Positions 42,577 to 56,094 of a DNA stretch of 64,000 nt are shown here, one piece after another. The DNA is from Eulemur rufifrons. Taxonomy: Eukaryota > Chordata > Mammalia > Primates > Lemuridae. Position 1 is the first letter of the stretch, and the number at the start of each line of letters is the position of its first letter. The position numbers and the translations under genes were made by a program. Location of the stretch: assembly GCF_041146395.1 (NCBI RefSeq), contig NC_090999.1:68143001-68207000 (forward strand), written 5' to 3'. The notes under the pieces were generated by a model. That model saw only the letters and a program-made list of their open reading frames with translations. It searched no databases and was not told where the DNA came from.

Positions 42577-42854
42577 GGCCGGGCACGGTGGCTCACGCCT
42601 GTATTCCTAGCACTCTGGGAGTCTGAGGCGGGAAGTTTGCTTGAGGTCAGGAGTTTGAGACCAGCCTGAGCAAGAGCAAGACCCCATCTTTACAAAAAAT
42701 AGAAAAATTAGCCATGATTGGTGATACACTCCTGTAGTCCTGGCTACTTGGGAGGCTGAGGCAGGAGGATTGCTTAAGCCCAGGAGTTTGAGGTTGCAGT
42801 GAGCTATGATGATGGCACTGCATTCTAGTTGGGGCAACGAAGCCAGACTCTGTA
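42577..42854 (+). repeat. Alu SINE with purine-rich tail
   Basis: Starts 'ggccgggcacggtggctcac' and runs to 'agccagactctgt'. Instead of a plain A tail it continues into a long AAAG-type tract. Overlapping minus-strand frames of 139 and 133 codons are low-complexity shadows of that tract. Confidence 0.94.
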
Positions 42855-43002
42855 GGAAAGAAAGAAAGAAACAGAGAAAGAAAGAGAAAGAAAGAAAAAA
42901 AGAAGAAAGGAAGTAAGGAGAAAGACAAAGAAAGGAAAAGAAAGAAAGGAAAAGAAAAGAAAGCAAGAAAGAGAAAGCAAGCAAGTAAGCAAGCAAGCAA
43001 GA
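42855..43002 (+). repeat. Polypurine (AAAG/GGAA/GCAA) microsatellite
   Basis: About 148 bp of almost uninterrupted purines on the plus strand, ending in a (GCAA)n run. It probably grew from the Alu A tail. Long homopurine tracts can form triplex structures. Confidence 0.95.
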
Positions 43003-45104
43003 ATACATATAAATACAAGAATACAAATGTCATTACAAAAGCTGCCACTTTAATGAATACTAGGTAAATTTGTAATGAGGGTCATTTGGAGTATAAACAA
43101 TACCCTAATTTCAGTTTTAGCAAAGGCTCACCAAATGCCTAGTGTCTGAACACCTAATATGTTTAATGGTTTGAAAACACAGCTCTCAAATTTCATTTAG
43201 AACTCATTTATGAAAGTTTTGATTCACAATTAAGATATGTATTGTACGGGGGAAACAACAGTGCGTGACCAGGAAACAGTATAGTTGCAGAATTGCAGGA
43301 ATGTTGGAACATACGAAGCACACTCTGCTTGTGGGTTTAACTGAAGGTTAACATCTATCTGTCTACTGTCTTTGGTTTGGACTTAAGGTCCTTTTAGTAA
43401 AGGAATAATAAGCCACACATGCATATACAAATGAATCAGAACAGTGGTTCTTATCCCAGGGAGACTATTTAAAACTATTAACATCCAGTTCAGCCAAGAT
43501 GAATTACAAGTCAGAATTTCTGGAGACGTGACCCGGCCTTTATTGCTGTTAGGTCAAAAAGCTAGAATCGTATCCCTTTAATTCTGTCCTTAGTTAAAAA
43601 TGGGGAGCTAGTGATAAAATTAATTTTGAAAAACCATTTAAAATTTGAAAATCACAATAGATCAGGAAGGAAGCAAAATGAGGTAACTGTTATATTTGTG
43701 CCATCTGCAAGCACAATGACAAACCCCAGACTGAGCCATTGTTTAGGGTTTCAGCTCCTTGAAATTGTTTCTTTTTCATCTAGAGATTACCTCCTTTTCA
43801 AGATTAGTCAACTTTAAAGATTCTATAGACAATTTTGGTTTTCCAGCAAGGGTTTTTTTCTTGAGACTACTTTTATATGTGAAATATCTTAGGAAAGTCA
43901 TTCACTCAGTCAAAAAATACTGATAAAAGATTTTTTTCATGACTCATCATAAAAATAATCTAATGCAAAATATCAAACTGTTTTTGACAGTTTTTTTTCT
44001 CCTCAATAACTGTTGGAAGAGTTTTAATGTGTAATCTGCTAGAAAGGAAGTTGCCTTTGGAAAATCTGATTCATTTTCAAGAATGATTTATATCTGGGGG
44101 TAGAAGAAAAAGAAAGGTTCCTTGTGCAACTTACTTCAAACTTCTCTAAGTTGTTATGGGTTTTGGAAGTTAGAATATTTTACCATTTATCCTACAGCTT
44201 TGACTGTTTTGAGGCATATGTCTTACTGCCAGTATTGAAATAGAAGGATGAATCAATAAGGAAACACAATTTTTTAGGTGACTTTTCCAAGTTGTGAATT
44301 TTTGAAACAACATGCAAAAAGATATTCTATTAGTTTATTCTTTTGTGTTATTACATCATCATTAAACTTCAATTACTCTTTGAAAACTTATTCTACAGCA
44401 ATTGATCACTTTTCCTTTGTATTTCATTTACATTGCTGCCCAACCATTTTTCATTATTAGTTTGGACTTAGTCTGTTGAAAAGAAAATAGACAGATGACT
44501 TCCCAAGTTCCTTCCAGACTTATATTTTGATAAACTTATGACTGAAATTAATCTTGGCCACACCTTGGTGAGTTAATTCTATTGATCTGTATGGCAGAAC
44601 CATAAGCAGGCCAACCTTCTCAATTTCGAACTATTAAAAATAGCTAGAAAAGTGAAACATTTATTCAATATTCTGGATTCAGTAGTATATGATAAGAAAT
44701 AGCTTTATTTTTTATGGCCCTATATCACACCTGATTTTTAGACTTTCCCTTTCCTAATGTTTGATAGACTTTTTTTTTTTTCTAAAACAAACAAACAAAC
44801 AAACAAACAAAAAAAAACCAAAAACAGATCCTGTAGCTTGTCAGTCATTAGCAATTGTTAAAAAAATCCACTTTAAAACAACATTCTAATCTTGCTTCCA
44901 ATTTCAGTTTTTTTCCCTTTAGTTTCAGCCCTGAAATTGTTTTAGGGATTTAGTGGATGGGGGAGGTGTTAACTTTCAATTCCCGTATTTCAAACCCTTT
45001 TCCACTCTTCTCCACTCATTATGCTGCATCTGGCTCTTCCAGTGTAAGTATGTGTGTTTGGTGGGGCGGGGGGTGGAGGGGGTGTTGAGAGGTAAAGGGT
45101 ATAA
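43003..45104. other. Mostly unrecognised DNA
   Basis: A MER5-like scrap at about 43440-43535 ('cagtggttcttatcccaggg') and a T-run plus (CAAA)n tract at 44770-44818 are the only recognisable items. A G-rich patch lies at 45060-45085. Confidence 0.45.
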
Positions 45105-45330
45105 AGAGAGGCAGTAAAGCACACTGGTTAAGACCATGGACTCTGAATTAGAAACCTGAGGTTAGATCCCCTACCACCCACTAGCTCCCTGACCTTGGCT
45201 ATAACTCCACCTTGTCCCTTCGTCACCTATATCCCAATAATGATTTTATTTTAATAATGATTTATAGTTCTGAGGATTATATGAATTAATTTATGTAAAG
45301 CATGTACTCAATAATTGTTAAGTGTTACTG
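45105..45330 (+). repeat. MIR SINE
   Basis: 'ggactctgaattagaaacctg', 'ctagctccctgaccttggc' and 'atgtaaagcatgtactcaataa' mark the MIR 5' to 3' order. Confidence 0.7.
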
Positions 45331-46622
45331 GATATTTTTACTGAGTTAGTTATTACCATTATTCTTTTTTCCCCCCCTCAGATTGTTTTTTGGATGTTGA
45401 TTGCTCTTTACCTTCGCAGGTGTGCATTGTTAGTGCTACTTTGTGGGATGATTTTGTGTGTTCTCTGCCTTCTCCACCCACAGGGATCTCTGCACTGTAG
45501 TGTCCTGGTGTTTGCAATGCACTTGCTGGTTGATGCGTTCCAATCCCCCTAGCCCAGCTCTTGTTCTAATACTTAATGAGGTTTTCTTCCCAGGGCGGCA
45601 GGATAGTGGAGAATGGCAAAATACAGGCCATTCTGCTTGCTGGTTTCTCTTCTTGCCCTGCCCAGGGTTGTGCTGGTTGTCTCTCGCTTATAGGTTCCTT
45701 GGGGCCTCAATATGTATTTTCATATATGCTATGAACACCTGGAGACAGATGTTAGCACTCCCTCAAATACTTTCATGAATGTGCCTACATATTTTTGCCA
45801 CTCAGTATACTTTCACCTGAGGAGCGAAGTATCTCCTGCTGAAAACTTTTACCTTTCAGTGATCCTCTTAGGGCTCCTTTTATTTGGCTTGCTTTGCGGG
45901 GCAGTGAGTGCAGCACTTTCTTTTCTGCACAGCGGGGGAAGGGAGAGACACCATGACATCCTCTTCCTTGAATTCATTTCAAAGACTCCTCCTCCTCAAT
46001 GAGTCTCTAACCTTCTCCAAAGTAGTCACTGTCTGCATTTGCAGAGCTTATATTTTATTAGATAAGATAGACCAAAGGCATAATTTACCAATAATTTGTG
46101 GATTGCAGTTGTGTAGCAATATGGATTTTGCTCCCCTCCCCTCATCTCCCCACCACCTCACCCACCTGGAGCCTGATTCATATTGAGACCAAGAAAACAG
46201 GGTTTTGGGAAATTCAACTCAAGGGGGAGACAGATCTTTAGCATAATAAAATGTAAGAGATATGCTAAAAGGTGTTAATCTTGGTAGTATGAAGAAGCTA
46301 ATGGCTTTATATTGAACATCTAAAAGATTGACCTCAGTAAAGATTTTTTTTTTTCTTTCTCTGTCTTCTGCGCTCACCAACTGAAAAATCTCTGGAACAA
46401 CTTGACAATGGAACGTGAAAGAGCTAAAGGACAGACCTGACGACAAACTAGGTGGGTCTGGTTGAAGAGGATAGAGTGAGGATAAAAAGGATATAAAGAG
46501 AGTTGTAGAGGCCATGGGAGGAAGGAGACAGAAAAGGGCTCCTGGTAGACATATTTTTCTGCCTACATCTAGGTTGACCATGTAGGGATGTCATAAATAT
46601 CATGAATATTGGAGGAGCTGGG
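45331..46622. other. Unrecognised, less AT-rich DNA with tiled open frames
   Basis: From 45322 to 46186 the three plus frames are open in overlapping relay (76, 106, 96 and 92 codons). None shows a known domain. The area could be an unrecognised retroviral or LTR fragment; I cannot support a gene. A 120-codon minus frame at 46219-46581 is also unsupported. Confidence 0.4.
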
Positions 46623-47140
46623 TGTGGTACTAGCTTCAAGATGGTCCTCAATGATTCTAGACTTTTGGTATTCATGTCTTTATGTAATCTCCTCCAACAT
46701 TGGAAAGGGCTGACCTGTGCAAACAATAGGATATTGTAGAAATGATGGAGTTTGTCTTTAGAGGCTAGATAATAAAAAACCTGTGGCTTCTGTCTTGCTA
46801 TCTTGGACCACTCATTCTAGGAAAAGCCAGCTGCCATGTTGTGAGGGCTCACAAGCAGCTCTATTAGAGGTTCGTAGATGAGGAATTGGGACCTTCTTCC
46901 AGTGGCCATGTAAGTGAGCACTCTGGGAGGTGGATCCTCTAGCCTCAGTGAAGTCTTGAGATGGCCACAGCCAGGGCTGGTATCTTCGCTGGAACCTCAT
47001 GAGGAGACCCTGAGCCAACCACCAGCTAAGATTCTCCTGAATTCTTGACCCAAAGAAACTATGAGATAATGAATCTTTGTTGTTTTAAGTCATTATGTGT
47101 TGAGATCATTCATTACGTGGCAATAGAATACTAATACAAC
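46623..47140 (+). mobile_element. MLT1-type MaLR solo LTR
   Basis: Begins 'tgtggtactagcttcaagatg', keeps 'tcttgctatcttggacc', 'gagtgagcactctgggagg'-like and 'tgttgttttaagtcattatg' blocks, and ends 'agaatactaatacaac'. No internal sequence attached. Confidence 0.82.
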
Positions 47141-48189
47141 GAGAAATGAATTAAATAGAGAACTCACTCCAAGTTTCCACTGCCGTGTAGATTCTGTAGG
47201 GATTGAACACATTGCTTTAACCAGAGCTATTTATTTATTCTTTTAAATTCTGGGTGTCTGCTTGACTGGCTCACAGCAAGACTTTAAGACAATGGACTAT
47301 ACTACCCCACCCTTCCATTATAAAGGGCGTGGTGTTCAGGTTACAATTTTAAGCACTGAAAAGAGAAATACAAGGTACAATGAAATAATATAACTTGATA
47401 ACAATGTTACTATTTATATGCAAGAGTAACTAAATACAGTTGTGAGAGGCTGAGTAATATGAATAAAATTATACTGTGTGCGCCTGTTATAAGGTTCTTC
47501 AGTTTCACATTTTCCTGCTAAAAATAGTTGGGCTCTTAATTCCTCAACACCATTGACTTTTTTTTTTAAGTAAACATTTATTTAAATCCATTTCTGCTGT
47601 ATTTTGCTATCACATCTCCCCCTCCCCCTTTTTCGAAACAAATTTTGTTACTCTTTCAATAATAGGATATTCTAAAATTCTGCCTTTGTATTATATATTA
47701 TAGGTTCATTTCCAAACCCAGAATCTTAAAATTGGCATTGCTTAGCAAATTAACAGTGATTTACCACATTAGATACCTTGTTGTGCTTTCTATTGTTTTA
47801 TGTAATAAACAATTTAGCAATTGCATAAAAGGATGCGTACCAATGATTCTAATAATTGAAACACCATTTCGAGTTCCTTTTTAAGTGAAGAAAAACCTAT
47901 TAAAATTAATTCATTAAAAAAAATCCGACTGTATTCAGAAAGGCAATTTAAAGTAAAATGATACCACTATCTCCCTTGCTCAGATATTGCTATTTACATA
48001 TTTAACATACTGAATCACTATGAAGATTTCAGTACTACCCAAGCATTAGCATAAAGCAAGCATGTGAACAAGATATATCTATTTGTTCCTTTTTATGTGG
48101 CTCTTTCCCTCCTTTAACTTTGCTATCAAACTCAGAAACCTTAACTAGTTCTCCACAGATTATAGTAAATATTAAGGAATGGGAGCTTC
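47141..48189. other. Unrecognised AT-rich DNA
   Basis: No repeat family or coding frame recognised. Confidence 0.5.
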
Positions 48190-48206
48190 TGGCGCCCTCT
48201 TGTGGA
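48190..48206 (-). promoter_or_regulatory. Candidate CTCF binding site
   Basis: The plus strand reads tggcgccctcttgtgga. The minus strand therefore has CCACAAGAGGGCGCCA, which fits the CCASYAGRKGGCRS-type CTCF core at nearly every informative position. CTCF is the zinc-finger protein that anchors chromatin loops. The motif stands in AT-rich DNA outside any recognised repeat and keeps a CpG in the core. Occupancy cannot be judged from sequence. Confidence 0.55.
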
Positions 48207-48209
48207 GAA

Positions 48210-49090
48210 GTGCTCCAGGTGTTAGTCTTATTGGCAGTTCAGTTGTAGTTGGTTTAGGGAAGTCTGAACAAATCATTTTGCCATTTATTTATGCAACATG
48301 ATTTGAATTTCTGAAACAGCATGACTCACTTCTTGATCAGTTACAGAACTGAGGAACTGAGATAAATGTCTATTAAAGCAAACATAAAACATTTAAGAAA
48401 AACTCTTGCTAAAGCAATTAAATGCTTATTAAATTTTTGATTTGTTAGATGGAATTGTTGGTTCTCACTTGTATTGATAATAATTAATTGCCAGAATACT
48501 AATACTTTCTTCTTCCTTCCTTTTCAACTTAAACTTTACTAAAGGGAAGACTTCCATTCAGCATTTATTCTCCCAGGTCCAGGGTCAAGACCCACCGTGG
48601 ACACTAGAACCTTGGGAGTCTGCCACTGCAGGATGGGTCCTCAGACACAATCCTGTGATCCATCCCAGTGCCCTTCCTTTCCCGGTACCTCTCACAACAC
48701 TGGTCTCCTCTGCCCTGACCTCCTCGGCCTGTCCTCCACTAACATGCTAATTTTCCTTCTCGAGGTCAGGAAAAAAGAAATGAGCAATCATTGAGCATTT
48801 ACAGTGAGCTGGAGTCTGAGTAGTAGTGGGATTAACATAGTGCTAATGTGCTAATGAGGCTTAATGAGTTGGAGTATAACCCATCCCCAGGCCACACTAA
48901 ACTACGGGAAAAATTGGGCTCACGGCAATGTCACATGATAAAGATATTTCTCTGATTCTGCCCATACCTGCTTTTGTGGAACCTCCAGCTGCCTCCAGTT
49001 ATCCCCATCTCAGCTATTTCTGGGAGGACCTACAAATTCCCATAAGCACTCAAACTGAGTTCTCTGAGCCACAACATAGTTAAGTAAGTA
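48210..49090. other. Unrecognised DNA
   Basis: A 65-codon frame at 48597-48794 is the only open stretch; it shows no recognisable features. Confidence 0.45.
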
Positions 49091-49107
49091 TTTTCCTTTC
49101 TTCAGCC

Positions 49108-49225
49108 AGACTGTGGGGATACGCGGTTTCCTGGTGCTGCACGTTTGTGTATGCGTAGGCTGCTCAGGGACTGGCGGCGGTGAGGCTGCCGCCCCTGCCT
49201 GGTTGACGCCAGAATGCTGAGATTT
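49108..49225 (+). other. Small CpG-rich patch with ATG, possible 5' exon or retrocopy start
   Basis: This approximately 110 bp patch is much richer in G+C and CpG ('gatacgcgg', 'ctggcggcggtgaggctgccgcc', 'ttgacgcc') than its surroundings. It is followed at 49214 by an ATG opening MLRFFSKVKFWKRQA before a stop, with a GTAAAG that could be read as a splice donor at 49235. It could be a decayed promoter and first exon or the 5' end of a retrocopied mRNA. I do not recognise the gene. Confidence 0.3.
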
Positions 49226-49359
49226 TTTTCAAAGGTAAAGTTCTGGAAAAGACAGGCATGAGTGCTGTGCTTCTTGCAACCCGCTACAGAAGGAGTGTGT
49301 GGGGACAACATGAATGGGGGTCATAAAGTGTCCCCTTCAATGAATTGGAATCATTACTC

Positions 49360-49700
49360 TCTTTATTTAGGTCAGCATAGTGCAATACAGCAGCCACTAG
49401 ACACATGTCTGTTGAGACCTTGGAATGTGACTAAGCTGAATTGAGAGGTGTTATTCGTATGAAATACACACCCGATTTTGAAGACTTTGTATAAAAAAGA
49501 ATGTAAAATACCTTATTGGAAATTTTAAAATATTGATTACATTTGAAATGATAATATTCTGGATATATATATTTTAAATAAATATATTATGAAAATTAAC
49601 TTTATCTGTTTCTTTTTACCTTTTTAATTGTGGCTGCTAGAAAATTTAAAATTATATAGGTAGCTCCAATTATATTTCTATCAAATAGTGCTATGTTCCA
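49360..49700. mobile_element. Old DNA-transposon-like repeat
   Basis: 'gcagccactagacacatgtc', 'gaccttggaatgtgactaag', 'gaaatgataatattctggat' and 'gtggctgctagaaaatttaa' follow the layout of a common old mammalian MITE-like repeat with complementary ends (ccactag / ctgctag). Family not assigned. Confidence 0.5.
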
Positions 49701-49749
49701 AATACATTTGCACCTTTTCTTGGTGACTGAAGGGTACACAGAAAGGACA

Positions 49750-50350
49750 GAACTTCTGGAGAGAGAGTAAACTCTGGATTCAGATCTTCTGATTATGATC
49801 TTAAACAGGCATCTGAATGTCTGAATGTCAGTTTTATTTTTGTTTCCCCCCCCCCCAGAATCATAGGGATAATATTATTACCTAGGTCCACAAACACAGG
49901 TATGCAAAAAATACAGATTTATTTTTCCATAATTTGGAGTTAATTTCTATGTTGAATGTCTATTACATCTATTGGTGGAAACAATCTTAGTTAATTCAGG
50001 TTCACTTGCCCCGTATACACAGTGTTCCCTTTTTCTTGAGCAGTGCTAAGGCAAGAGGGTGAGGAGCAGATGGTCCTAGTTCCATTATCGATCTCTGCTG
50101 GCATCAGCGGGGACATTCTCTTGCCTGTCTGGGGTTTAGTCATCCAGACTACTATTTCCTTCTCATCTCCACTGCAAGGCCTCTTTGGGTACTCTAGTTC
50201 TCTTTTCCATGTCAGACCCACTCTACGGTTTATGAAAAATAGTCATCCAGTTACACAACTTACCTCAGAGGAGTATTAAGAGGAGTAAACAAGATGATCC
50301 ATGTAAAGTGCTTAGCCCAGTGCCTGATACAAATGAAGCACCTAAGAAAG
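49750..50350 (+). repeat. Broken MIR SINE with intervening unrecognised DNA
   Basis: About 49765-49885 ('ggattcagatcttctgatt', 'gaatgtcagttttatttttg') and 50275-50350 ('catgtaaagtgcttagccc') resemble the two ends of a MIR. Between them is about 390 bp of other sequence. A C homopolymer lies at 49846-49857. Confidence 0.5.
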
Positions 50351-51615
<1,265 letters not shown>

Positions 51616-51628
51616 GGAAAAGACTTTT

Positions 51629-52923
51629 AATATTAAAATTTTTATAGATAAAATATTTCATATCAGCTTGTGGGAAACCAGTGTTTTACAAAAGCATGGT
51701 TTGAAAATCACTGCTAGAAATTTTAAATGCTTTAATATTATCTTTATGGTTCTTTTCTTTTCACTTTTTTTTTTTTTTTTGCTGACTAGAGCAGAATTTG
51801 CACTCTTATTTATTAAGAAGGTAAGACATGATCTGACCTTTGAATGAGGTATTAGATTTGGATTAGAATAAGGAAACAAGATATCTAAGCTGGAGAGTGA
51901 GTAAAGTGCAGGAGAAGGGAGATGTGCAGACAGACTTTTACCAGAACACAGAGGAATCAAGTTAGAGACTAACAGGAGAAAATATCATTTGGAGGTTAGA
52001 TTTGATAGACAATATGATACTACTGAATGGTATTAAACTGCAGTGGCATGAAGAGAGTGATGTTTGTTGTAAAAAAACCTGAACTAAAAGGCTTATAAAT
52101 CTCTTAATAAGAATATTGGAATTTGGAGTAATAATTTCTACTTAGCAATGGTTGTTGCTAAAATGCTAAGTATATGTCATCTAATAAAATTTATTTAAAG
52201 TTGTTTTTCACTTCATGAGTTCCATTTTCAAAATGTTAAAATTTCAGTCATAAAGGGAGATAGGGGGATTATTTTGTGTTTAAGCATTTGTTAAGAGTCA
52301 CTTTACAAGCAGTTTTTTGAAACATTGTTTAGAGAATCAGCTATTCTGAACTATTATATGAAATATAAATGTCTTATTTTAAAACCCACTTTGCCTCTCA
52401 AACTGTCTTTTTAAGAGGATAATTTTTAATAGCCTCTTTGAAAGAAAAGGTAGCATATGCCACTAACACACTTGATGTAGAGTTATTACCAAATCTTCTG
52501 GTTTCAATAGTTTCTCCCCATCTCTTCTAAATCTCATTTGATAATGTCAAATTGAGTTATAGAATATTAGAACTGTAAGAGATCTTGAGTCTCATGGTTA
52601 TGATCTCTTTGTTTTTTTATTTGGAATTCTCTAAGGGATTAAAAGAAATACAGTTCTAAGTCTAGGTGCATCCCAGGGACTGCACCAACCTTACAATTTG
52701 GCCAAAATCTCAACATTTTTTGTATGATCTGTATCTAAAGCCAACTCTTTGTGTGTTTTTCTGGCATCTGGATAAAGATTGCTTTATCTAGTCCTTGATT
52801 TATTAATTTTGGCTCAATTTCATAGAATTCATTCCCCCTCAAATAAATAGAATATGGCATATATAATTTCATGTCAATATAGCAATACTACTTCCCACTT
52901 TCACTGTGTTTTCATTAGTATAA
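51629..52923. other. Unrecognised AT-rich DNA
   Basis: Contains a T homopolymer at about 51764-51780. No repeat family or gene recognised. Confidence 0.5.
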
Positions 52924-53388
52924 TGGTTAATTTTGTGTGTTAGCTTGGCTAGGCCACAGTACCCCGATATTTGGTCAAACATCAGTCCAGATATTGCTGT
53001 GAAGGTTATTTTTTTAGATAAGATTAACATTCAAATCAGTAGACTTTGAGTAAAGCAGATTACTGTTCATAATGTGGGTGGGCTTCACTCTATCAGTTGA
53101 AGGCCTTAAGAGCAAAAATACTGACTCTCACAAGGAAGAGGGAATTCTGCCTACAGTTCGTATTTGAGCTACAGCATCAACTTTTCCCTGAGTGCTGAGC
53201 CTGCCCGCATACCCTACATATTTTGTATGAGCCAATTCCTTAAAATAAATCTCTCTTTCTCTCTCTCTCTCTATATATATACACACACACATAGACACAA
53301 ACACACATGTATGTGTGTGTATATGTGTGTGTTTATCTATCTGTCTATCTTCTATTGGTTCTGTTTCTCTGGAGAACCCTGACTATAA
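52924..53388 (+). mobile_element. Solo LTR, ERVL/MaLR-age, with microsatellite
   Basis: Begins 'tggttaattttgtgtgttagc', keeps 'cagtagactttgagtaaagc', 'gtgggtgggcttcac', 'agttgaaggccttaagagc' and 'gagccaattccttaaaataaa' (polyadenylation signal), and ends 'tctctggagaaccctgac'. The TC/TA/CA tract between signal and end is typical of this LTR. The LTR class is inferred; the family name is not assigned. Confidence 0.65.
53249..53351. repeat. Compound TC/TA/CA/TG/TATC microsatellite
   Basis: Runs of TC, TA, CA, TG and a TATC/TGTC motif follow one another inside the LTR. Confidence 0.93.
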
Positions 53389-53786
53389 TGATCAGTCAAT
53401 CATGATTAATGATCTACCTCTGGCCAAAATTCATCTACATTCCTACATGTTAGAGGTTAAAGTAGGAGACTAAAGTCACATTTCATAGATGAATGAATTA
53501 GTCTTCATGAGTAAAGAGAAGAAAAATGGAAACCCTAAAACAAGAAGAGAATGTACTGAACATGATTTCATTATTAAGAACTCAACCTCTCAAATAGGAG
53601 AATATTTCACAGTATCAGAAGTTAGTTATCACTGGGAGCAGATTCAGATTTTGCTTGTACAGTTTGGGGAGCTTTCTTTAAGAAGAAAAAGTCAGAAATA
53701 CTAATACCAAATTAAGTATAAAACAAATAACTTACAAAATTTGAAAAGCTGGCAAGTACTGTAAACATAACAAAATCCAGAAAGAA
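53389..53786. other. Unrecognised DNA
   Basis: Nothing recognised; a 71-codon frame at 53489-53704 is unsupported. Confidence 0.5.
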
Positions 53787-53798
53787 AATTATACTTTT

Positions 53799-54093
53799 GG
53801 CCAGGCGTGGCTACTCACGCCTATAATCCCAGCACTTTGGGAGGCTGAGGTGAGAAGATTTCTTGAGGTTAGGAGTTGAGACCAGCCTGAGCAGAAGTGA
53901 GACCCCATCTATACAAAAAATAATAGAAAAAAATTAGCTGGGTGTGGTGGCATACGCCTGTAGTCCCAGCTACTCAGGTGTCTGAGGAAGGAGGATCATT
54001 TGAGCCCAGGAGTTTGAGGTTGCAGTGAGCTATGATGATGCCACTGCACTTTAGCTGGGGCAACAGAGCGAGAGCTTGTCTGAAAAAAAAAAA
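53799..54093 (+). repeat. Alu SINE with target duplication
   Basis: aattatactttt (53787-53798) and aatcatactttt (54094-54105) flank it. Short linker; the A tail has decayed. Confidence 0.95.
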
Positions 54094-54105
54094 AATCATA
54101 CTTTT

Positions 54106-55525
54106 ACTAATTGTCTGATGTACATGTTGATTACTTTTTCCCTCCACAGTTTTTTTGTGTATATTTTGGTTGCCACTTTAGAATAGAAAGGAAATTTATT
54201 TTATAAATGTTAATCCTTTATTAGCAACAAACTTCCATGCCAGACATCATAAGATGCATTGCAGTGGAGATCAGACCTCTGCCCTGAGCCCTTGTGTGAC
54301 CACAGTGGGTGAGTGTGTGTAGCGCTTATGGGAAGGATGTATTTCTGAAAGCCTTGCCTATACTGGGGTGACTGGCAGTAACTTAAATATATATTGAAGT
54401 GGCTGCAAACCACATAAATATATCCCACAAACCCCAAACTAAATATAGCCCTGACTTCACTTTTCCTTACCAGATTCTAAAAATATCGCAGCCATTTCAA
54501 AAGCATCCTACCTGAGCGGGCTTGTGATGGGAGGGAATTCAGAGTGGAAAGAGACAGAGATCCTAAAATAAGATAAAATATCTTATTTTGTAAATTGTAC
54601 AAAAGCATAAGATTGTGCGAATGTGGGCTTGGAAAGGCCCTGTGTAAATGAGAGACCCCAAAGTTTAAGCCTTTGGCTACCATAGTTATATGACATCCCT
54701 CTCTTTTCCCACTTCAACATAATTTTCTAAAAAAAAAATCACTTATTAATGCAAATTTATTAATATATTTTCATACTACTAGAATTAATGTGTGAAATTT
54801 TCCATAATTAACTGTAAATATTTATACTGTGAGTATGGGAACTACACATGAATAGAAATGAACTATCTTTAAATCACAAATTTGCAATGAATATTCTAGA
54901 GCAGTGTAATTGAGTCTTGCTTATAATTATGGTAGACATACAATAATAGCTCTCTGTTTTGAAATGGCTTTTTTCCTTTTTACCCCTAGAAGGGCAGAGG
55001 AAAGTAACAAGAAAAAAAATGAAACAGGCTAGCTTTTGTCAGGGGAGGTTGACTTCAGAACAAAATATATAGTGGAGCCATTCATAATTAGAACTGATTT
55101 CAAAATGAAATTGCCATTGGCTTTCAATTGGAAATTTCAGGGCAAAAATGTTAATAAAAATGTAATGGTTTTAATGGCAACCCTAATGATGATGATATTA
55201 TTTGTGTGTTGTTAGATGAATGATTGTTATAGTCGATGATACTTTTTTTAGTGCATTAAGAGGTAGCTTGAAATTGGTACTTATGGGACCATGATTTATT
55301 CCCTTTTTCCTAGTTCATTAAAATTACTTTGCTATTATTTCTAAATTCTCCTTGTACGATAGAGCCATGCATATTTGACACAGAGAATCAGACTGATAGG
55401 AACATTAAGTCAGTTCCAATTCTGCTTTCATTATTCTCAGGACTAAAGACTTTTTCCATAAAATCAGCGATTTGGTGTCTTCTTATGGATTCTGAAGGAG
55501 GTAGGCATGAAGGTGTGTAGGAATT
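54106..55525. other. Unrecognised DNA
   Basis: No repeat family or coding frame recognised over 1.4 kb. Confidence 0.5.
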
Positions 55526-55987
55526 TGTGGCAGACGGGTGTATTGGTGCCCCCCACCCCCAAACTGCACCTCTCAGTACTAATGCTCTTGTACAGCCCCC
55601 TTGCACAGGACTCTGGGTTTGGTCATGTAACTTGCTGTGGTCAATGGACATTAGCCAGGCTCATTGAGAGCTTGCACACTGAAGTTGTCCTCTTAGAAAA
55701 CTCTATCATGGAACCCAGATATCATATTGGAAGAAAGTCCAGGCTACAATGCTACAGAGAAACACTATGTGGAATGGCTCTGGAGGATGTGACACCACAT
55801 GGAGAGAGAGACCACTTGGAAGAAAACCAAGGTGCTCCAGCCAAGTTTCCAGCTGAATGTAGCCATATGAGACTACATTCACTACATGGAACTACGGTCA
55901 ACCCACAGAAATATGACAAACAATACATCATTGTGGTTTTAAACCAGTAAGTTTTGTTTTGCAAAGCAGCAGCAGATAACGGAAACA
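55526..55987 (+). mobile_element. MLT1-like MaLR LTR
   Basis: Begins 'tgtggcagacgggtgtattgg' and ends 'agcagcagataacggaaaca'. The middle block 'gtcatgtaacttgctgtgg' and the gttttaaaccagtaagtttt tail fit the 3' end of this LTR group. The 147-codon plus frame (55507-55950) lies almost wholly inside it and is not a gene. Confidence 0.65.
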
Positions 55988-56094
55988 GGATTACATAAAG
56001 ATTTTTAAAATCAGCTCATCTGTATACAAAAATCTGAAAGTAATTTGAATGAGATTTATAGAAACTTATTAAATTGAATGTCCATAAAAATGAT

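Noticed and set aside
42607..43048. Two long minus-strand frames of 139 and 133 codons
   Set aside because: They are rich in Phe, Leu and Ser because they cross the polypurine tail of an Alu in two frames at once; low-complexity artefact.
55507..55950. 147-codon plus-strand frame
   Set aside because: Lies almost entirely inside an MLT1-like LTR with TG start and ACA end; no protein domain.
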